Source: Corynebacterium sp. Marseille-P4321
GTDB taxonomy: Bacteria > Actinomycetota > Actinomycetes > Mycobacteriales > Mycobacteriaceae
Assembly: GCF_903645305.1 (NCBI RefSeq)
Contig: NZ_CAHJXO010000001.1
Span: 1,106,044-1,170,043, forward strand
DNA length: 64,000 nucleotides
Direction: 5' to 3'
Position numbers and translations under genes: made by a program. The notes under the pieces are model-generated. The model had not been told where the DNA came from, did no database searches, and saw nothing but the letters and a program-made list of their open reading frames with translations. Shown in pieces: positions 1 to 7,526 of the stretch (within the stretch, counting starts at the first letter, position 1; each line of letters starts with the position of its first letter).

Positions 1-99
1 GTTCTCGAATTGGGCGATGCTTGATTCGAGGGTGACCCCTCGGGGTTCGCCGTCAACGCGGCCGGTGATGACGCGAAGGTGGGGTCGGTCGGTACGCAT
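1..99 (-). CDS. Truncated ORF of unknown function (N-terminal 33 residues)
   Basis: An ATG at 99 on the minus strand opens a frame that runs uninterrupted to the window edge. A clear Shine-Dalgarno sequence (AGAGGAG) lies about 6 bases upstream, which is the main support that it is real. The visible residues begin MRTDRPHLRV and show no signal peptide, membrane segment or motif I recognise. It follows the HNH gene on the same strand after a 44-base gap and could be co-transcribed with it. Confidence 0.5.
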   Translation of the reverse strand, partial: MRTDRPHLRVITGRVDGEPRGVTLESSIAQFEN

Positions 100-143
100 G
101 GGTGCTCCTCTTTAAGCATTGGTTGACTACCCGCAGCAGCGGG

Positions 144-1778
144 TTAGAACGGTGGGTAGGGGTCCTGGTCGCGAGCCCAGGGGGGAGGCTGGGCCGGTTC
201 GCGCGGCGGTGGGGCAGGTTGGGGTTCCTGCGGGCGGTGGGGAAGCGGAATTGATTCCGGTGGCGGGGGAGACGGGGGTTTCGCCGCGCGGACGGAATGT
301 TTGCGAAGCTGGTTGGCGGCGCTGCGTTCGGCGGGGTCGCTGGAATTGAGCGTCACCCCTGTGCTCCCGGGCACTCTTACACCTGGTCTTCCGGTCTCCG
401 GGCATCGGTCGATGTGGCTGGTGTTACTCCTGTGGTCTTTGAAATCGTTGTTCATCCGGTGGTGGTGCCTGCAGAGCGCCGCCAGGTTGTTGATGTCGGT
501 GCCGCCGCCTTGAATCCAGGCGTCGATGTGGTGGACCTCGCACTCTGAAATCGGGGCGGTGCAGCCCGCCCACGCGCACACGCCCTGCAGGGCGAGCAAC
601 GCGATGCGCTGGGCGAGCGAGGCCGTTCGACGGCTCCGGTGCAGATGTAGCGGAAGGTGCGTGGCGTTGTCCAGGGTGAGCACGAAGTCGGCGGCGCCGC
701 CCACCCCGAGACGGACCAGGTCGAAGGCGTTCAGCTCGACGCCGCAGTTCGTCTGGAAGAGCGTGGACGCGTCCGCGTCCGCGATCTGGTCGAGGGTCAC
801 GCTGACCACGACCGATGCGCAGCCCCCTCCGGCGGGCCGCTCGCAAGTGTCGAAATGCTTCAGGATGCGGACGAACTCGTCGTAGCGGCGCTGCTCCGGC
901 CGGCGGTAATCCGGCGCATCTTCGTCCAGGTTCGAGTGCGGGGCCAGGCCCTTGTCTGTGATGGCCTTGAACAGGGCGGCGTCGCCGGCAACTGCCTTGA
1001 TCAGGATGTCGAAGGTGCCGTCAGCATTCTGGTCCAGCACCCGGGCGGATCGCTTTTCCATCCCGGCGTTGGGGTCGGCGGGGTCGACGTGCTTCGCGTT
1101 CTCCTCGTTTACCCAGCGGCGCAGGAGCGATCGCAGATCCTTTGCGTCGCGCTCCTTCGCCTCGTGCATGGCGGCGGCGTAGAGCCGGTTGCGGGCACCC
1201 TTCGCCGCGTCCACAAGCTTGTCCAACTCGAGGCGGATGATCCTCAGCTTGGCCTCACCGACCTCCGCGGCGTCCTTGCGGGCCTGCTCCTGCTTGCGCC
1301 GCGCCTCGTCTTTCCGCCGCGCCTCTTCCTTCTTGCGCTCTTCCTCTCGCCGGGCCTCCTCCTCACTCGCGGCGGCGTCATCTTCGTCCCCGGCTGCACC
1401 GCCGAACAGATCGAACGGCTCGTCGCAGTCCTCTTCAGGCGCAGGCCCCTCGACCTCAGGCTCCTCGATCTCGGGCTCGCCGAACATGTCGCGGCCGGCC
1501 GCGAGCCGGTCGTAGGCCTGCCCGGGCTGCAACCCGAGGCAGCGCTGAAGGTAAGTCGTAGCGTGCTTCGAGCCGACGTACCGGCCCGCTTCGTCGCGCT
1601 CGCAGATGAACGCGAATGCGGCGTCGATGACCGCTTTCGGTGCCATCGCAGCCTCGAACGTCTCCATGCACTCGTGCACGTCTGCGAACGAAAGTGTGGA
1701 GGGGTCCGAGAAGATGTCGTTGATCCGCAGCATGGCGTGCGCCATGGTTGCGACGAGTTTCTCCAGCTCCTGCGCCAT
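144..1778 (-). CDS. DUF222 / HNH endonuclease-domain protein (13E12-repeat type)
   Basis: A 544-residue protein with the architecture of the actinobacterial DUF222-HNH family, which includes the mycobacterial 13E12 REP proteins. The N-terminal ~110 residues are helical. Residues ~115-190 are acidic and then strongly charged (alternating E, R and K), likely coiled coil. An HNH nuclease motif lies at about 401-446: a CxxxGC pair, ECEVHHIDAW, then NNLAALCRHHH. The last ~60 residues are rich in proline. The start at 1778 has a good Shine-Dalgarno sequence (GGGAGGGG). Such proteins are common in corynebacterial genomes, often in several copies near mobile or rearranged DNA. Their substrate is unknown, and nuclease activity is inferred from the motif only. 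A GlxR/CRP-like palindrome lies ~110 bases upstream. Confidence 0.85.
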   Translation of the reverse strand: MAQELEKLVATMAHAMLRINDIFSDPSTLSFADVHECMETFEAAMAPKAVIDAAFAFICERDEAGRYVGSKHATTYLQRCLGLQPGQAYDRLAAGRDMFGEPEIEEPEVEGPAPEEDCDEPFDLFGGAAGDEDDAAASEEEARREEERKKEEARRKDEARRKQEQARKDAAEVGEAKLRIIRLELDKLVDAAKGARNRLYAAAMHEAKERDAKDLRSLLRRWVNEENAKHVDPADPNAGMEKRSARVLDQNADGTFDILIKAVAGDAALFKAITDKGLAPHSNLDEDAPDYRRPEQRRYDEFVRILKHFDTCERPAGGGCASVVVSVTLDQIADADASTLFQTNCGVELNAFDLVRLGVGGAADFVLTLDNATHLPLHLHRSRRTASLAQRIALLALQGVCAWAGCTAPISECEVHHIDAWIQGGGTDINNLAALCRHHHRMNNDFKDHRSNTSHIDRCPETGRPGVRVPGSTGVTLNSSDPAERSAANQLRKHSVRAAKPPSPPPPESIPLPHRPQEPQPAPPPREPAQPPPWARDQDPYPPF

Positions 1779-1885
1779 AACCCCTCCCTTCGCGAACTCC
1801 CGAATAACGTTTCGAGATGCACGTTATAAGGCGCGCCGACGTAGAACGGCTCTATGTCCAGAGGGAGAGACATAGTCCTAGAAAG

Positions 1886-1901
1886 TGTGATACAAATCAC
1901 T
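1886..1901. promoter_or_regulatory. Putative GlxR (CRP-family) binding site
   Basis: TGTGA-N6-TCACT, one base from the symmetrical CRP/GlxR consensus TGTGA-N6-TCACA. It lies upstream of the HNH gene and beside the remnant region. GlxR is the global cAMP-responsive regulator of corynebacteria. Assignment rests on the motif alone. The centre (ACAA) is not the preferred TA step. Confidence 0.4.
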
Positions 1902-1950
1902 AAAAGGCGACATTACAAGCCGTCGCAAAGCAATTGCGTATTGACGGCCC

Positions 1951-2145
1951 TTAGCGCGCGTACCTCTCCGCGAAGTCGCCGATCTCGGCGGTCGGCGCGA
2001 GCGAGAGGTCCACGGTGCCGAAGGGCACGCCGAGGTGCACGGAGGCCATGGTGCCCACCAGCTGGCCGGCGTGGGTGATCTTGAAGGCGGCCTTTTTGAT
2101 CTCCTCGGCGCGGGCGATATCGACCGGGTTGCCCTCCACACCTGC
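1951..2145 (-). pseudogene. Internally deleted UPF0210 (PFL-family) gene remnant with a foreign tail
   Basis: The translated fragment matches two separate blocks of the intact UPF0210 protein encoded at 5116-6486. One is the [11 protein letters not shown] block. It is joined directly to the [11 protein letters not shown] block, which continues through GQLVGTMAS and [10 protein letters not shown]. More than 100 residues between the two blocks are missing. After TAEIGD the reading frame leaves the UPF0210 match and ends FAERYAR-stop, which resembles the C-terminus (FAEMYAR) of the glutamine amidotransferase at 2961-3689. The DNA is closely similar to the intact copy over most of its length. This is a decayed, recombined remnant rather than a functional gene. 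Confidence 0.75.
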
Positions 2146-2151
2146 TAGGCA

Positions 2152-2384
2152 CTGGTGTCCTCGCGCGCGAACGTGCTGCTTATCGACGAGCCCACCAACA
2201 ACCTCGACCCCAGTCCCGCGAGCAGGTCCTCGACGCGCTGAAGACCTACACCGGCGCAGTGGTGCTGGTCACCCACGGCCCGGGCGCAGTACGTGCGCTG
2301 GAGCCGGAGCGCGTGATCATCATGCCCGAACGCGACGAGGACCTTTTGAGCGACGAATACATGGAGATCGTCGAGCTCGCCTAG
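2152..2384 (+). pseudogene. C-terminal fragment of an ABC-F ATPase gene, frameshifted
   Basis: The plus strand encodes the tail of an ABC-F (EttA/Uup-like) ATPase. It starts just before Walker B ([14 protein letters not shown], 2170-2211) and continues after a frame change as [16 protein letters not shown] and [17 protein letters not shown], ending in EYMEIVELA-stop at 2382-2384. A single missing base near 2215 breaks the frame between DP and REQ. Everything 5' of Walker B is absent. The H-loop His is present, but the usual Asp after it is Gly. It abuts the UPF0210 remnant on the opposite strand at about 2145-2152, marking an old rearrangement breakpoint. Confidence 0.75.
2177..2188 (+). repeat. 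First copy of a dispersed 11-bp word, WGCTTATCGACG
   Basis: GCTTATCGACG occurs 17 times in the window. Plus-strand copies start at 2178, 7775, 11924, 17860, 38294, 42811, 48763 and 55755. Reverse-complement copies (CGTCGATAAGC) start at 7507, 13358, 23918, 26031, 34826, 42370, 47744, 51029 and 62963. In 16 of 17 the base before the G is A or T. One-mismatch copies are seen near 39350 and 54775. This copy lies inside the ABC-F remnant. The positions come from reading by eye, so others may be missed. Confidence 0.85.
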
Positions 2385-2405
2385 CGTGCGCCTACAATCG
2401 CCCCA

Positions 2406-2924
2406 GTGAGCGAAATCTTTTACAACGATGCCCAAACTGTCCTCAGCACCGCAGCAAAAGGAATCCTGATCTACATCGCGCTTATCGCGATGCTGCGGAT
2501 CACCGGTAAGCGATCACTGTCCAAGTTCAATATCTTCGACTTCGTGATCACGGTCGCGCTCGGCTCGGTGTTTGCATCAACGCTCACCAGCTCGGACGTG
2601 AAATTGGCGCAGTCGGTCACCGCAATCGTTGTATTACTTGGTGGCCAGTACCTCATTTCGCAGCTGGCCCTGCGCTCGGACGGCTTCGAAAAGGTCATCA
2701 AATCCGACCCTGCGCTGCTGTACTCGGGCGGCAGCCTGAACCGGGCCACGATGAAGCGCGAGCGGGTGACCGAGCGCGAGGTCCTGCAGGCGGTTCGCAA
2801 CAGCGGCTCCGCCAGCTTGGACGAAGTGGAAGCGGTCATCTTGGAAACCGACGGCACCATGTCAGTCATCGCTGCAACGGACGGCGGCAGCAGGAAAGCG
2901 ATCTACGCACCAGTGAGGAAGTAG
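2406..2924 (+). CDS. DUF421 (YetF-like) membrane protein
   Basis: A 172-residue protein of the DUF421/YetF family, whose exact function is not established. The N-terminal ~90 residues contain hydrophobic segments (about 15-33, 45-62 and 66-85) separated by the family-typical LRITGKRSLSKFNIFDFVIT stretch. The C-terminal half is the soluble YetF domain, with KSDPALLYSGG and RERVTEREVLQAVR. The GTG start has a TACAAT box ending 7 bases upstream and no Shine-Dalgarno sequence, so the transcript is probably leaderless. It lies just after the ABC-F remnant and converges with the amidotransferase gene. Confidence 0.88.
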   Translation: MSEIFYNDAQTVLSTAAKGILIYIALIAMLRITGKRSLSKFNIFDFVITVALGSVFASTLTSSDVKLAQSVTAIVVLLGGQYLISQLALRSDGFEKVIKSDPALLYSGGSLNRATMKRERVTEREVLQAVRNSGSASLDEVEAVILETDGTMSVIAATDGGSRKAIYAPVRK

Positions 2925-2936
2925 GAACTTCGCCGC

Positions 2937-2968
2937 GATTACCCCTACCGCGGATTACCCCTACCGCG
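2937..2968. repeat. Perfect 16-bp tandem duplication at convergent gene ends
   Basis: GATTACCCCTACCGCG is present twice back to back (2937-2952 and 2953-2968). The second copy contains the stop codon and last codons of the minus-strand amidotransferase gene, and the first is an untranslated copy just beyond it. It looks like a replication-slippage duplication. Confidence 0.8.
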
Positions 2969-3689
2969 CGTACATTTCTGCGAAATTCGCCAGGATCCGA
3001 TTGTTCCAGGTGAAGTCCCCGGTGTAGGCCTCAGCGATGTTTGACTCCATGACATCTGCGCGCACGTAGCCAAGGTGGGCATACAGCCGCAGCCGCGCCT
3101 CGAGCGCAGGAGCCGTGAGCTCGGGGTGGAACTGCGTTGCGTAGACATTTTGTCCGACCCGGAACATCTGGATCGGGCACGCTTCTCCCGAAACCAGCAC
3201 GGTCGCAGTTTCGGGAACGCTGGACACGGCTTCTTTGTGGCCAACCAGGGTGTCAAACTCCTCTGGCAAGCCATCGAGAAGAGGGTCATCAACACCGCGC
3301 TCGGTGAGGCTGACCTGGATGAGGCCGGCTTCTTCGGCGTACTCGTCGCCAAGTGTGGCCCCAATGAGCGTGCCCACCGTGCCGATGCCGTAGCAAGCGC
3401 CCATGAGCGGAAAGTCGCGGTCGATGATCTCGCGCACGAGGGTGCCTACCTCACGTTCGACCCGCAGCTGCGTCTGCGATTTCACCAGATCAGAGTTGTT
3501 GAATGGGCTGCCGCCGAGGAGCACACCGGAGTAGGCCTCCAGATCCACATCGCCGAGTGGTGCCGATTCCAGGCGCCGCTGCTCGATGGCACCCTCCGGC
3601 ACCTGCATTCCGGCGGTGAAACTAGCAAGTTCTTCAGCGGCCGCCTCATCTTCGGGGCGGGTGCTCAGCAGGAGGAAGGGGCGATTCAC
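2961..3689 (-). CDS. Class I glutamine amidotransferase-domain protein (GMP-synthase-like)
   Basis: A stand-alone class I glutamine amidotransferase domain, 242 residues from the chosen GTG start. The nucleophile elbow is MGACYG (Cys99) and the His-Glu pair is in TQFHPE (His188, Glu190), so the catalytic triad is complete. No synthase partner domain is fused, and the acceptor of the ammonia is unknown. It is a paralogue of the gene at 7527-8258, with the triad at almost identical positions. A longer frame exists upstream, but homology begins at NRPFLLL; GTG at 3695 is an alternative start. It diverges from the small membrane protein at 3739. Confidence 0.82.
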   Translation of the reverse strand: MNRPFLLLSTRPEDEAAAEELASFTAGMQVPEGAIEQRRLESAPLGDVDLEAYSGVLLGGSPFNNSDLVKSQTQLRVEREVGTLVREIIDRDFPLMGACYGIGTVGTLIGATLGDEYAEEAGLIQVSLTERGVDDPLLDGLPEEFDTLVGHKEAVSSVPETATVLVSGEACPIQMFRVGQNVYATQFHPELTAPALEARLRLYAHLGYVRADVMESNIAEAYTGDFTWNNRILANFAEMYAR

Positions 3690-3738
3690 GGTCACCTGCT
3701 CAAATCTAATGCACCTTATCGCGCGTACGATATTTGGC

Positions 3739-3987
3739 ATGGCAAACATCACCCGAGAACTTGCAGGCACCGTGAAGGATTCGTGGAACGCGCTCTCCGC
3801 CGATCAGCGCACCATCGTTGGCGTCCTCGCAACCATTGATTTTGCGGGCAAGAGCATCGCGCTGTGGGACATGGCGCGTACCGACGACCGGAAGCTGCGT
3901 GGCCCGAAGTGGCTGTGGACGCCCGTGATCGGCGCGGTGAACACGCTTGGCTGGGTGGCGTACTTCACCGTGGGGAAGAAACGCTAG
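3739..3987 (+). CDS. Small PLDc_N-like membrane protein
   Basis: An 82-residue protein. The C-terminal half (GPKWLWTPVIGAVNTLGWVAY) resembles the PLDc_N short membrane domain, in which a W/P-rich hydrophobic stretch is followed by a basic end. Residues ~20-40 (TIVGVLATIDFAGKSIALWD) could form a first, weaker membrane segment. ATG at 3739 is preceded closely by the AT-rich sequence GATATTT. An in-frame ATG further upstream would add a short unconserved leader. Function unknown. Confidence 0.7.
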   Translation: MANITRELAGTVKDSWNALSADQRTIVGVLATIDFAGKSIALWDMARTDDRKLRGPKWLWTPVIGAVNTLGWVAYFTVGKKR

Positions 3988-4104
3988 CTTCCCGCACTCC
4001 ACGGGCGCCAACAGGCTCTAAATGTGTGGCGTAAATGGGGGTAAAGTACACACTTATTACTGCGAAGGGCGAATCCGGATGAAGATTCGATTTAAACTTG
4101 GCTT

Positions 4105-5055
4105 ATGTTGAATCGTCGCTATCTCGCCGTGTTGGCGGCCCTCACTCTCGGTTGCCCAAGCCTTATCCCTGTGTCAGCGCATGCTGAATCATCGCGAGAG
4201 AGCGATGCACCATCGCCTACAGACTCATCCTCTAACGAATCGTCTTCTGGGAGCGCTGATGGTTCGTCGGTCCGCGGTCGTCTTGAGGTTAACCAGGGCT
4301 GGGCGTTCTTCACAGTGCAAGGAACTTGCACCATCGGGTTCAATGACCCTGTGAACCGCGTGAGCTATACGGCCGCGCACTGCGCTGACATTGAACGAAG
4401 AGTTTTTCTTGCTACTCGGAGTGGGATCTTTCCCCAGAGCGTCATTCCGGCGGGGAGGATCAAACCTGCACCGTCGTATGATCGAAAGACGCATTCGAAC
4501 GATTGGGCTGTCATCGAATGGGAAGACGGGGTGCAGATTAACGAGAATACTTTCGGTGGTCCAAGGCTTATGCCTGTATCCGAGTTAAAGCGCGGTCAAG
4601 AGATTTGTTTCCACGGATTTTCTGCCCATAAAGCGAGTAATGAGTGGTCTTGTGGCTCTGTGTTAGGAACCGCGGGTGAAGTGATCATGATGGAGTCTCC
4701 CGGTAATGCTGGTCCTGGCGATTCCGGAGGTCCCGTTTTCGTGCCTGGTCGCGGCGTCGTCGGCTTAGTAAGCGGCGGAGACGATTTCACTGATAGCCGC
4801 GGGAACAAGTTTCAACTAATGCAGGTGAACGCACCGCGTGAAGGTCGCATTGTTTCCCGTGCCGAACAGGCAGAGATTGTAAGCGCAGCTAAGGCGACGG
4901 ATATCCATATTGGCGATAACCCCGACCGCCCCAATTCGGTGCTGAGTAGCCGTCTAGTTGAAGCCGGTTCTAGCGATCCGGAGCTTGTAGGGATAGTGCT
5001 AGGGGTTATCTGGTTCCTCCTGTTGAACCTCGCGCTAAATAACCTTCTTCAGTAA
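4105..5055 (+). CDS. Secreted or membrane-anchored trypsin-like serine protease
   Basis: A 316-residue S1-type protease. A signal peptide occupies residues 1-27 (cleavage after SAHA). A Ser/Asp-rich linker (28-57) precedes the protease domain, which has a complete triad: His92 (TAAHC), Asp133 (NDWAVI) and Ser207 (GDSGGP). A hydrophobic segment at about 292-312 near the C-terminus could anchor it in the membrane after export. The start has a TAAACT box 6 bases upstream, suggesting a leaderless mRNA. Codons end in T or A much more often than in neighbouring genes, so recent acquisition is likely. The physiological substrate is unknown. Confidence 0.88.
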   Translation: MLNRRYLAVLAALTLGCPSLIPVSAHAESSRESDAPSPTDSSSNESSSGSADGSSVRGRLEVNQGWAFFTVQGTCTIGFNDPVNRVSYTAAHCADIERRVFLATRSGIFPQSVIPAGRIKPAPSYDRKTHSNDWAVIEWEDGVQINENTFGGPRLMPVSELKRGQEICFHGFSAHKASNEWSCGSVLGTAGEVIMMESPGNAGPGDSGGPVFVPGRGVVGLVSGGDDFTDSRGNKFQLMQVNAPREGRIVSRAEQAEIVSAAKATDIHIGDNPDRPNSVLSSRLVEAGSSDPELVGIVLGVIWFLLLNLALNNLLQ

Positions 5056-5071
5056 CACGAATTAGCCACAC

Positions 5072-5100
5072 CGAGCCCACTCCAAGACGTCGTGGGCTCG
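5072..5100. terminator. Bidirectional hairpin between convergent genes
   Basis: CGAGCCCAC and GTGGGCTCG form a perfect 9-bp stem with an 11-base loop, located between the ends of the serine protease and the UPF0210 gene. There is no strong T-run on either side, so it is an imperfect intrinsic terminator candidate. Confidence 0.5.
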
Positions 5101-5115
5101 AAGCCAGCCAACCCC

Positions 5116-6486
5116 TTAGTTCCTGAACCCGTGCACCGGCGCCGGGATGAACCCGCCGCGTTTGATGAACGCGTCGTTGCCCACGGTGTTCACCGGGATC
5201 ACGGGCGCGTAGCCGAGAAGCCCGCCGAAGTTGACCTCGTCGCCGGGCTTTGTGCCCGGCACCGGAATCAACCGGGACGCGGTGGTTTTGTGGTTCATCA
5301 CGCCGATCGCGGCTTCGTCGGCAATCATGCCCGCGATGAGCTCCGCTGAAGTGTCGCCCGGGATGGCGATCATGTCGAAGCCCACGGAGCAGATTGAGGT
5401 CATCGCCTCGAGTTTGTCCATGGAGATGGCGCCCGAGTTCACCGCGTCGATCATGCCCTTATCCTCAGAGACGGGGATGAACGAGCCGGACAGGCCGCCG
5501 ACGCGGGAGCAGGCCATCATGCCGCCCTTCTTCACGGCATCGTTGAGCAGTGCCAGCGCCGCGGTGGTGCCGTGGGTGCCCACCTGGTCCAGGCCCATGG
5601 ATTCCAGCACGTGCGCCACGGAGTCGCCCACCTCGGCGGTTGGGGCCAAGGAAAGATCCACGATGCCGAAGGGCACGCCGAGGCGCTCGGAGGCCATGGT
5701 GCCCACCAGCTGGCCAGCGCGGGTGATCTTGAAGGCGGCCTTTTTAATCTCCTCGGCGATCTCGTTGAGCGCCGCGCCCTCGAGCGGCTTGATGGCGTTG
5801 TCAACCACGCCGGGGCCGGACACGCCCACGGAGACGACCGTATCGGGTTCCTCGATGCCGTGGAAGGCGCCCGCCATGAACGGGTTGTCGCCCACTGCGT
5901 TGGCGAAGACCACGAGCTTCGCGCAGGCTATGGAGGAGCGGTCCGCGGTCAGTTCCGCAGCCTCCTTCACAATGCGGCCCATGGTTTTCACCGCGTTCAT
6001 GTTGATGCCAGCGCGTGAGGTTGCCACGTTCACCGAGCCGCACACTGCGTCCGTTTCGGTCAGCGCTTCGGGGATGGAGTAGATCAAGCGTTTGTCGGCC
6101 TCGGTGCCGCCCTTCTCCACTAGCGCGGAGTACCCGCCGACGAAGTTCACGCCCAGTTCGCCAGCCGCGCGGTCGAGTGCGCGGGCGATGTCCACTGGGT
6201 TGCCTTCTACGCCTGCGGCCACCAGCGCGATGGGGGAGACGGAGATGCGCTTGTTCACAATGGGGATGCCCAGCTCGCGTTCGATGCCTTCGCACACCGG
6301 CACGAGGTTCTTCGCGCGCGAGATCACTCGGTCGTAGACGGCTTGGGCCGTGGCCTCCATGGAGCTGCGGGTGCAGCCAATGAGCGAGATGCCCATGGTG
6401 ACGGTGCGGATGTCTAGGCGGTAGTCCTCAATCATCTGGATGACGTCGAGGATGCGGTGGTTGCCCAGGTGGAAGTTCGTGCTCAT
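5116..6486 (-). CDS. UPF0210 / PFL-family protein (DUF711)
   Basis: A full-length 456-residue member of the UPF0210 (DUF711) family. Members are distantly related to pyruvate formate-lyase-like folds, but their function is not established. Conserved blocks include [10 protein letters not shown] near the N-terminus, [11 protein letters not shown] at ~113-123 and [20 protein letters not shown]. The start at 6486 has a Shine-Dalgarno-like AAGGGG. It follows the ACT-domain gene by 12 bases, a pairing (UPF0237-UPF0210) found in many bacteria that suggests the small ACT protein senses a ligand for this one. A decayed partial copy lies at 1951-2145. Confidence 0.9.
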   Translation of the reverse strand: MSTNFHLGNHRILDVIQMIEDYRLDIRTVTMGISLIGCTRSSMEATAQAVYDRVISRAKNLVPVCEGIERELGIPIVNKRISVSPIALVAAGVEGNPVDIARALDRAAGELGVNFVGGYSALVEKGGTEADKRLIYSIPEALTETDAVCGSVNVATSRAGINMNAVKTMGRIVKEAAELTADRSSIACAKLVVFANAVGDNPFMAGAFHGIEEPDTVVSVGVSGPGVVDNAIKPLEGAALNEIAEEIKKAAFKITRAGQLVGTMASERLGVPFGIVDLSLAPTAEVGDSVAHVLESMGLDQVGTHGTTAALALLNDAVKKGGMMACSRVGGLSGSFIPVSEDKGMIDAVNSGAISMDKLEAMTSICSVGFDMIAIPGDTSAELIAGMIADEAAIGVMNHKTTASRLIPVPGTKPGDEVNFGGLLGYAPVIPVNTVGNDAFIKRGGFIPAPVHGFRN

Positions 6487-6498
6487 GTACCGAACCCC

Positions 6499-6768
6499 TT
6501 AGATATCGTTCATCGCGTCGAACAGAGCCTCGGACTGGATGCGCGTGACCATGCCGAGCGGTTCAGACACGCGGTCGAGCTCAGCCTGCAGTTTGGCCAT
6601 GTCCACGTCGCCAGTAGGCAGCTCCACGCGCATGATCATGGTGAAGAAGTCGGCCATGAGCGTCTGTGAAACGTCGACGATGTTCAGGTTGTGCTCGGCG
6701 CAGGACTGCGCGACAGCGGCAATAACGCCGGGGCGGTCCTTGCCGGTCATGGTGATAATTGCGTGCAT
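6499..6768 (-). CDS. ACT domain-containing protein (UPF0237)
   Basis: An 89-residue stand-alone ACT domain of the UPF0237 family, starting MHAIITMTGKDRPGVIAAVA with the typical GxDRPG loop where amino acids bind in other ACT proteins. The start is chosen at ATG 6768: a perfect TATACT -10 box (6775-6780) ends 6 bases upstream, so the message should begin at the start codon. The upstream TTG at 6774 would lie inside the promoter gap. It is first in an operon with the UPF0210 gene 12 bases downstream and is divergent from the NAD(P)-binding gene at 6809. Confidence 0.9.
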   Translation of the reverse strand: MHAIITMTGKDRPGVIAAVAQSCAEHNLNIVDVSQTLMADFFTMIMRVELPTGDVDMAKLQAELDRVSEPLGMVTRIQSEALFDAMNDI

Positions 6769-6808
6769 GCGCAAAGTATAACTATTGCTCCGGGGTTACA
6801 GTGGTCGT

Positions 6809-7522
6809 ATGACTGAATCGACTCCACAGACTCCACAGACTCCACAGACTCCACAGACCGATAACCCCCAGCAGCACGTGATTGTCCTCGGCGCGGGTGG
6901 CAACGTGTCGCGCCACACGGTGCCGAAGCTCGTGGAGGAGGGGCATTCGGTCAGCGCGCTTGTTCGCAATCCGCAGCACGCGCAGAAGCTTGTCGACGAT
7001 GGCGCGACCGTGATCGTCCGCGACCTCACCACCCTCGACGCGGAGGGGTGGGCGCGTTTGCTCACGCCGTTCGACGTGGTGGTGTGGTCCGCGGGCGCCG
7101 GCGGCGGTTCCGCAGAACGCACCTACGCCGTGGATAGGGACGCGGCGCTCGCGATGATCGACGCGCTGGAGGAGCTCGAGGAGTTCGCGCCGTTCCTGGT
7201 CAACGTGTCCTACGCGGGCGCAGCCGAGGCGACTGCGGAGGAGGACGATTCGAACTCCTGGTACGCGTACGTGGAGAGTAAGAAGGCGGTGGACCAGCGG
7301 TTGCTCGCGTCGAACCTGTCGTACGAGATTCTTGGTCCCACCGCGCTGACCGACGAGCCCTCGCAGGGCATCAAGGTGCTCGACGGCGCAGCGCAGGCGG
7401 GTTCGAAAACCTCGCGCGAGCTAGTCGCCGACGTGATCGTCGAGGCAGTCGGCCGCGGCAAACCGTTTGCCCGTAACCCTCTCGAGTTCGAGGATGGCGC
7501 GGAGCCCGTCGATAAGCTCTAA
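6809..7522 (+). CDS. NAD(P)-binding Rossmann-fold (NmrA/SDR-like) protein
   Basis: A 237-residue atypical short-chain dehydrogenase or NAD(P)-binding protein. The dinucleotide-binding glycine motif VLGAGGNVS is at about residues 27-35, with PFDVVVWSAGAGGG further on. It matches the family often annotated as NAD(P)H-binding or nucleoside-diphosphate-sugar epimerase. The N-terminus carries four TPQ units encoded by a 9-bp tandem repeat. A TACAGT box 6 bases before ATG 6809 indicates a leaderless transcript. It converges with the amidotransferase gene, with 4 bases between the ends. From memory, an equivalent gene sits beside acnR in C. glutamicum. Confidence 0.82.
   Translation: MTESTPQTPQTPQTPQTDNPQQHVIVLGAGGNVSRHTVPKLVEEGHSVSALVRNPQHAQKLVDDGATVIVRDLTTLDAEGWARLLTPFDVVVWSAGAGGGSAERTYAVDRDAALAMIDALEELEEFAPFLVNVSYAGAAEATAEEDDSNSWYAYVESKKAVDQRLLASNLSYEILGPTALTDEPSQGIKVLDGAAQAGSKTSRELVADVIVEAVGRGKPFARNPLEFEDGAEPVDKL
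6821..6856 (+). repeat. In-frame 9-bp tandem repeat (ACTCCACAG x4)
   Basis: Four perfect copies of ACTCCACAG near the 5' end of the coding sequence, encoding four Thr-Pro-Gln units ahead of the Rossmann fold. Because the unit is three codons, slippage would change N-terminal length without breaking the frame. Confidence 0.95.
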
Positions 7523-7526
7523 GGCC

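Noticed and set aside
657..1829. A 390-codon plus-strand frame across the HNH gene
   Set aside because: The minus-strand reading has the DUF222/HNH motifs and a good Shine-Dalgarno sequence; the plus frame has none.
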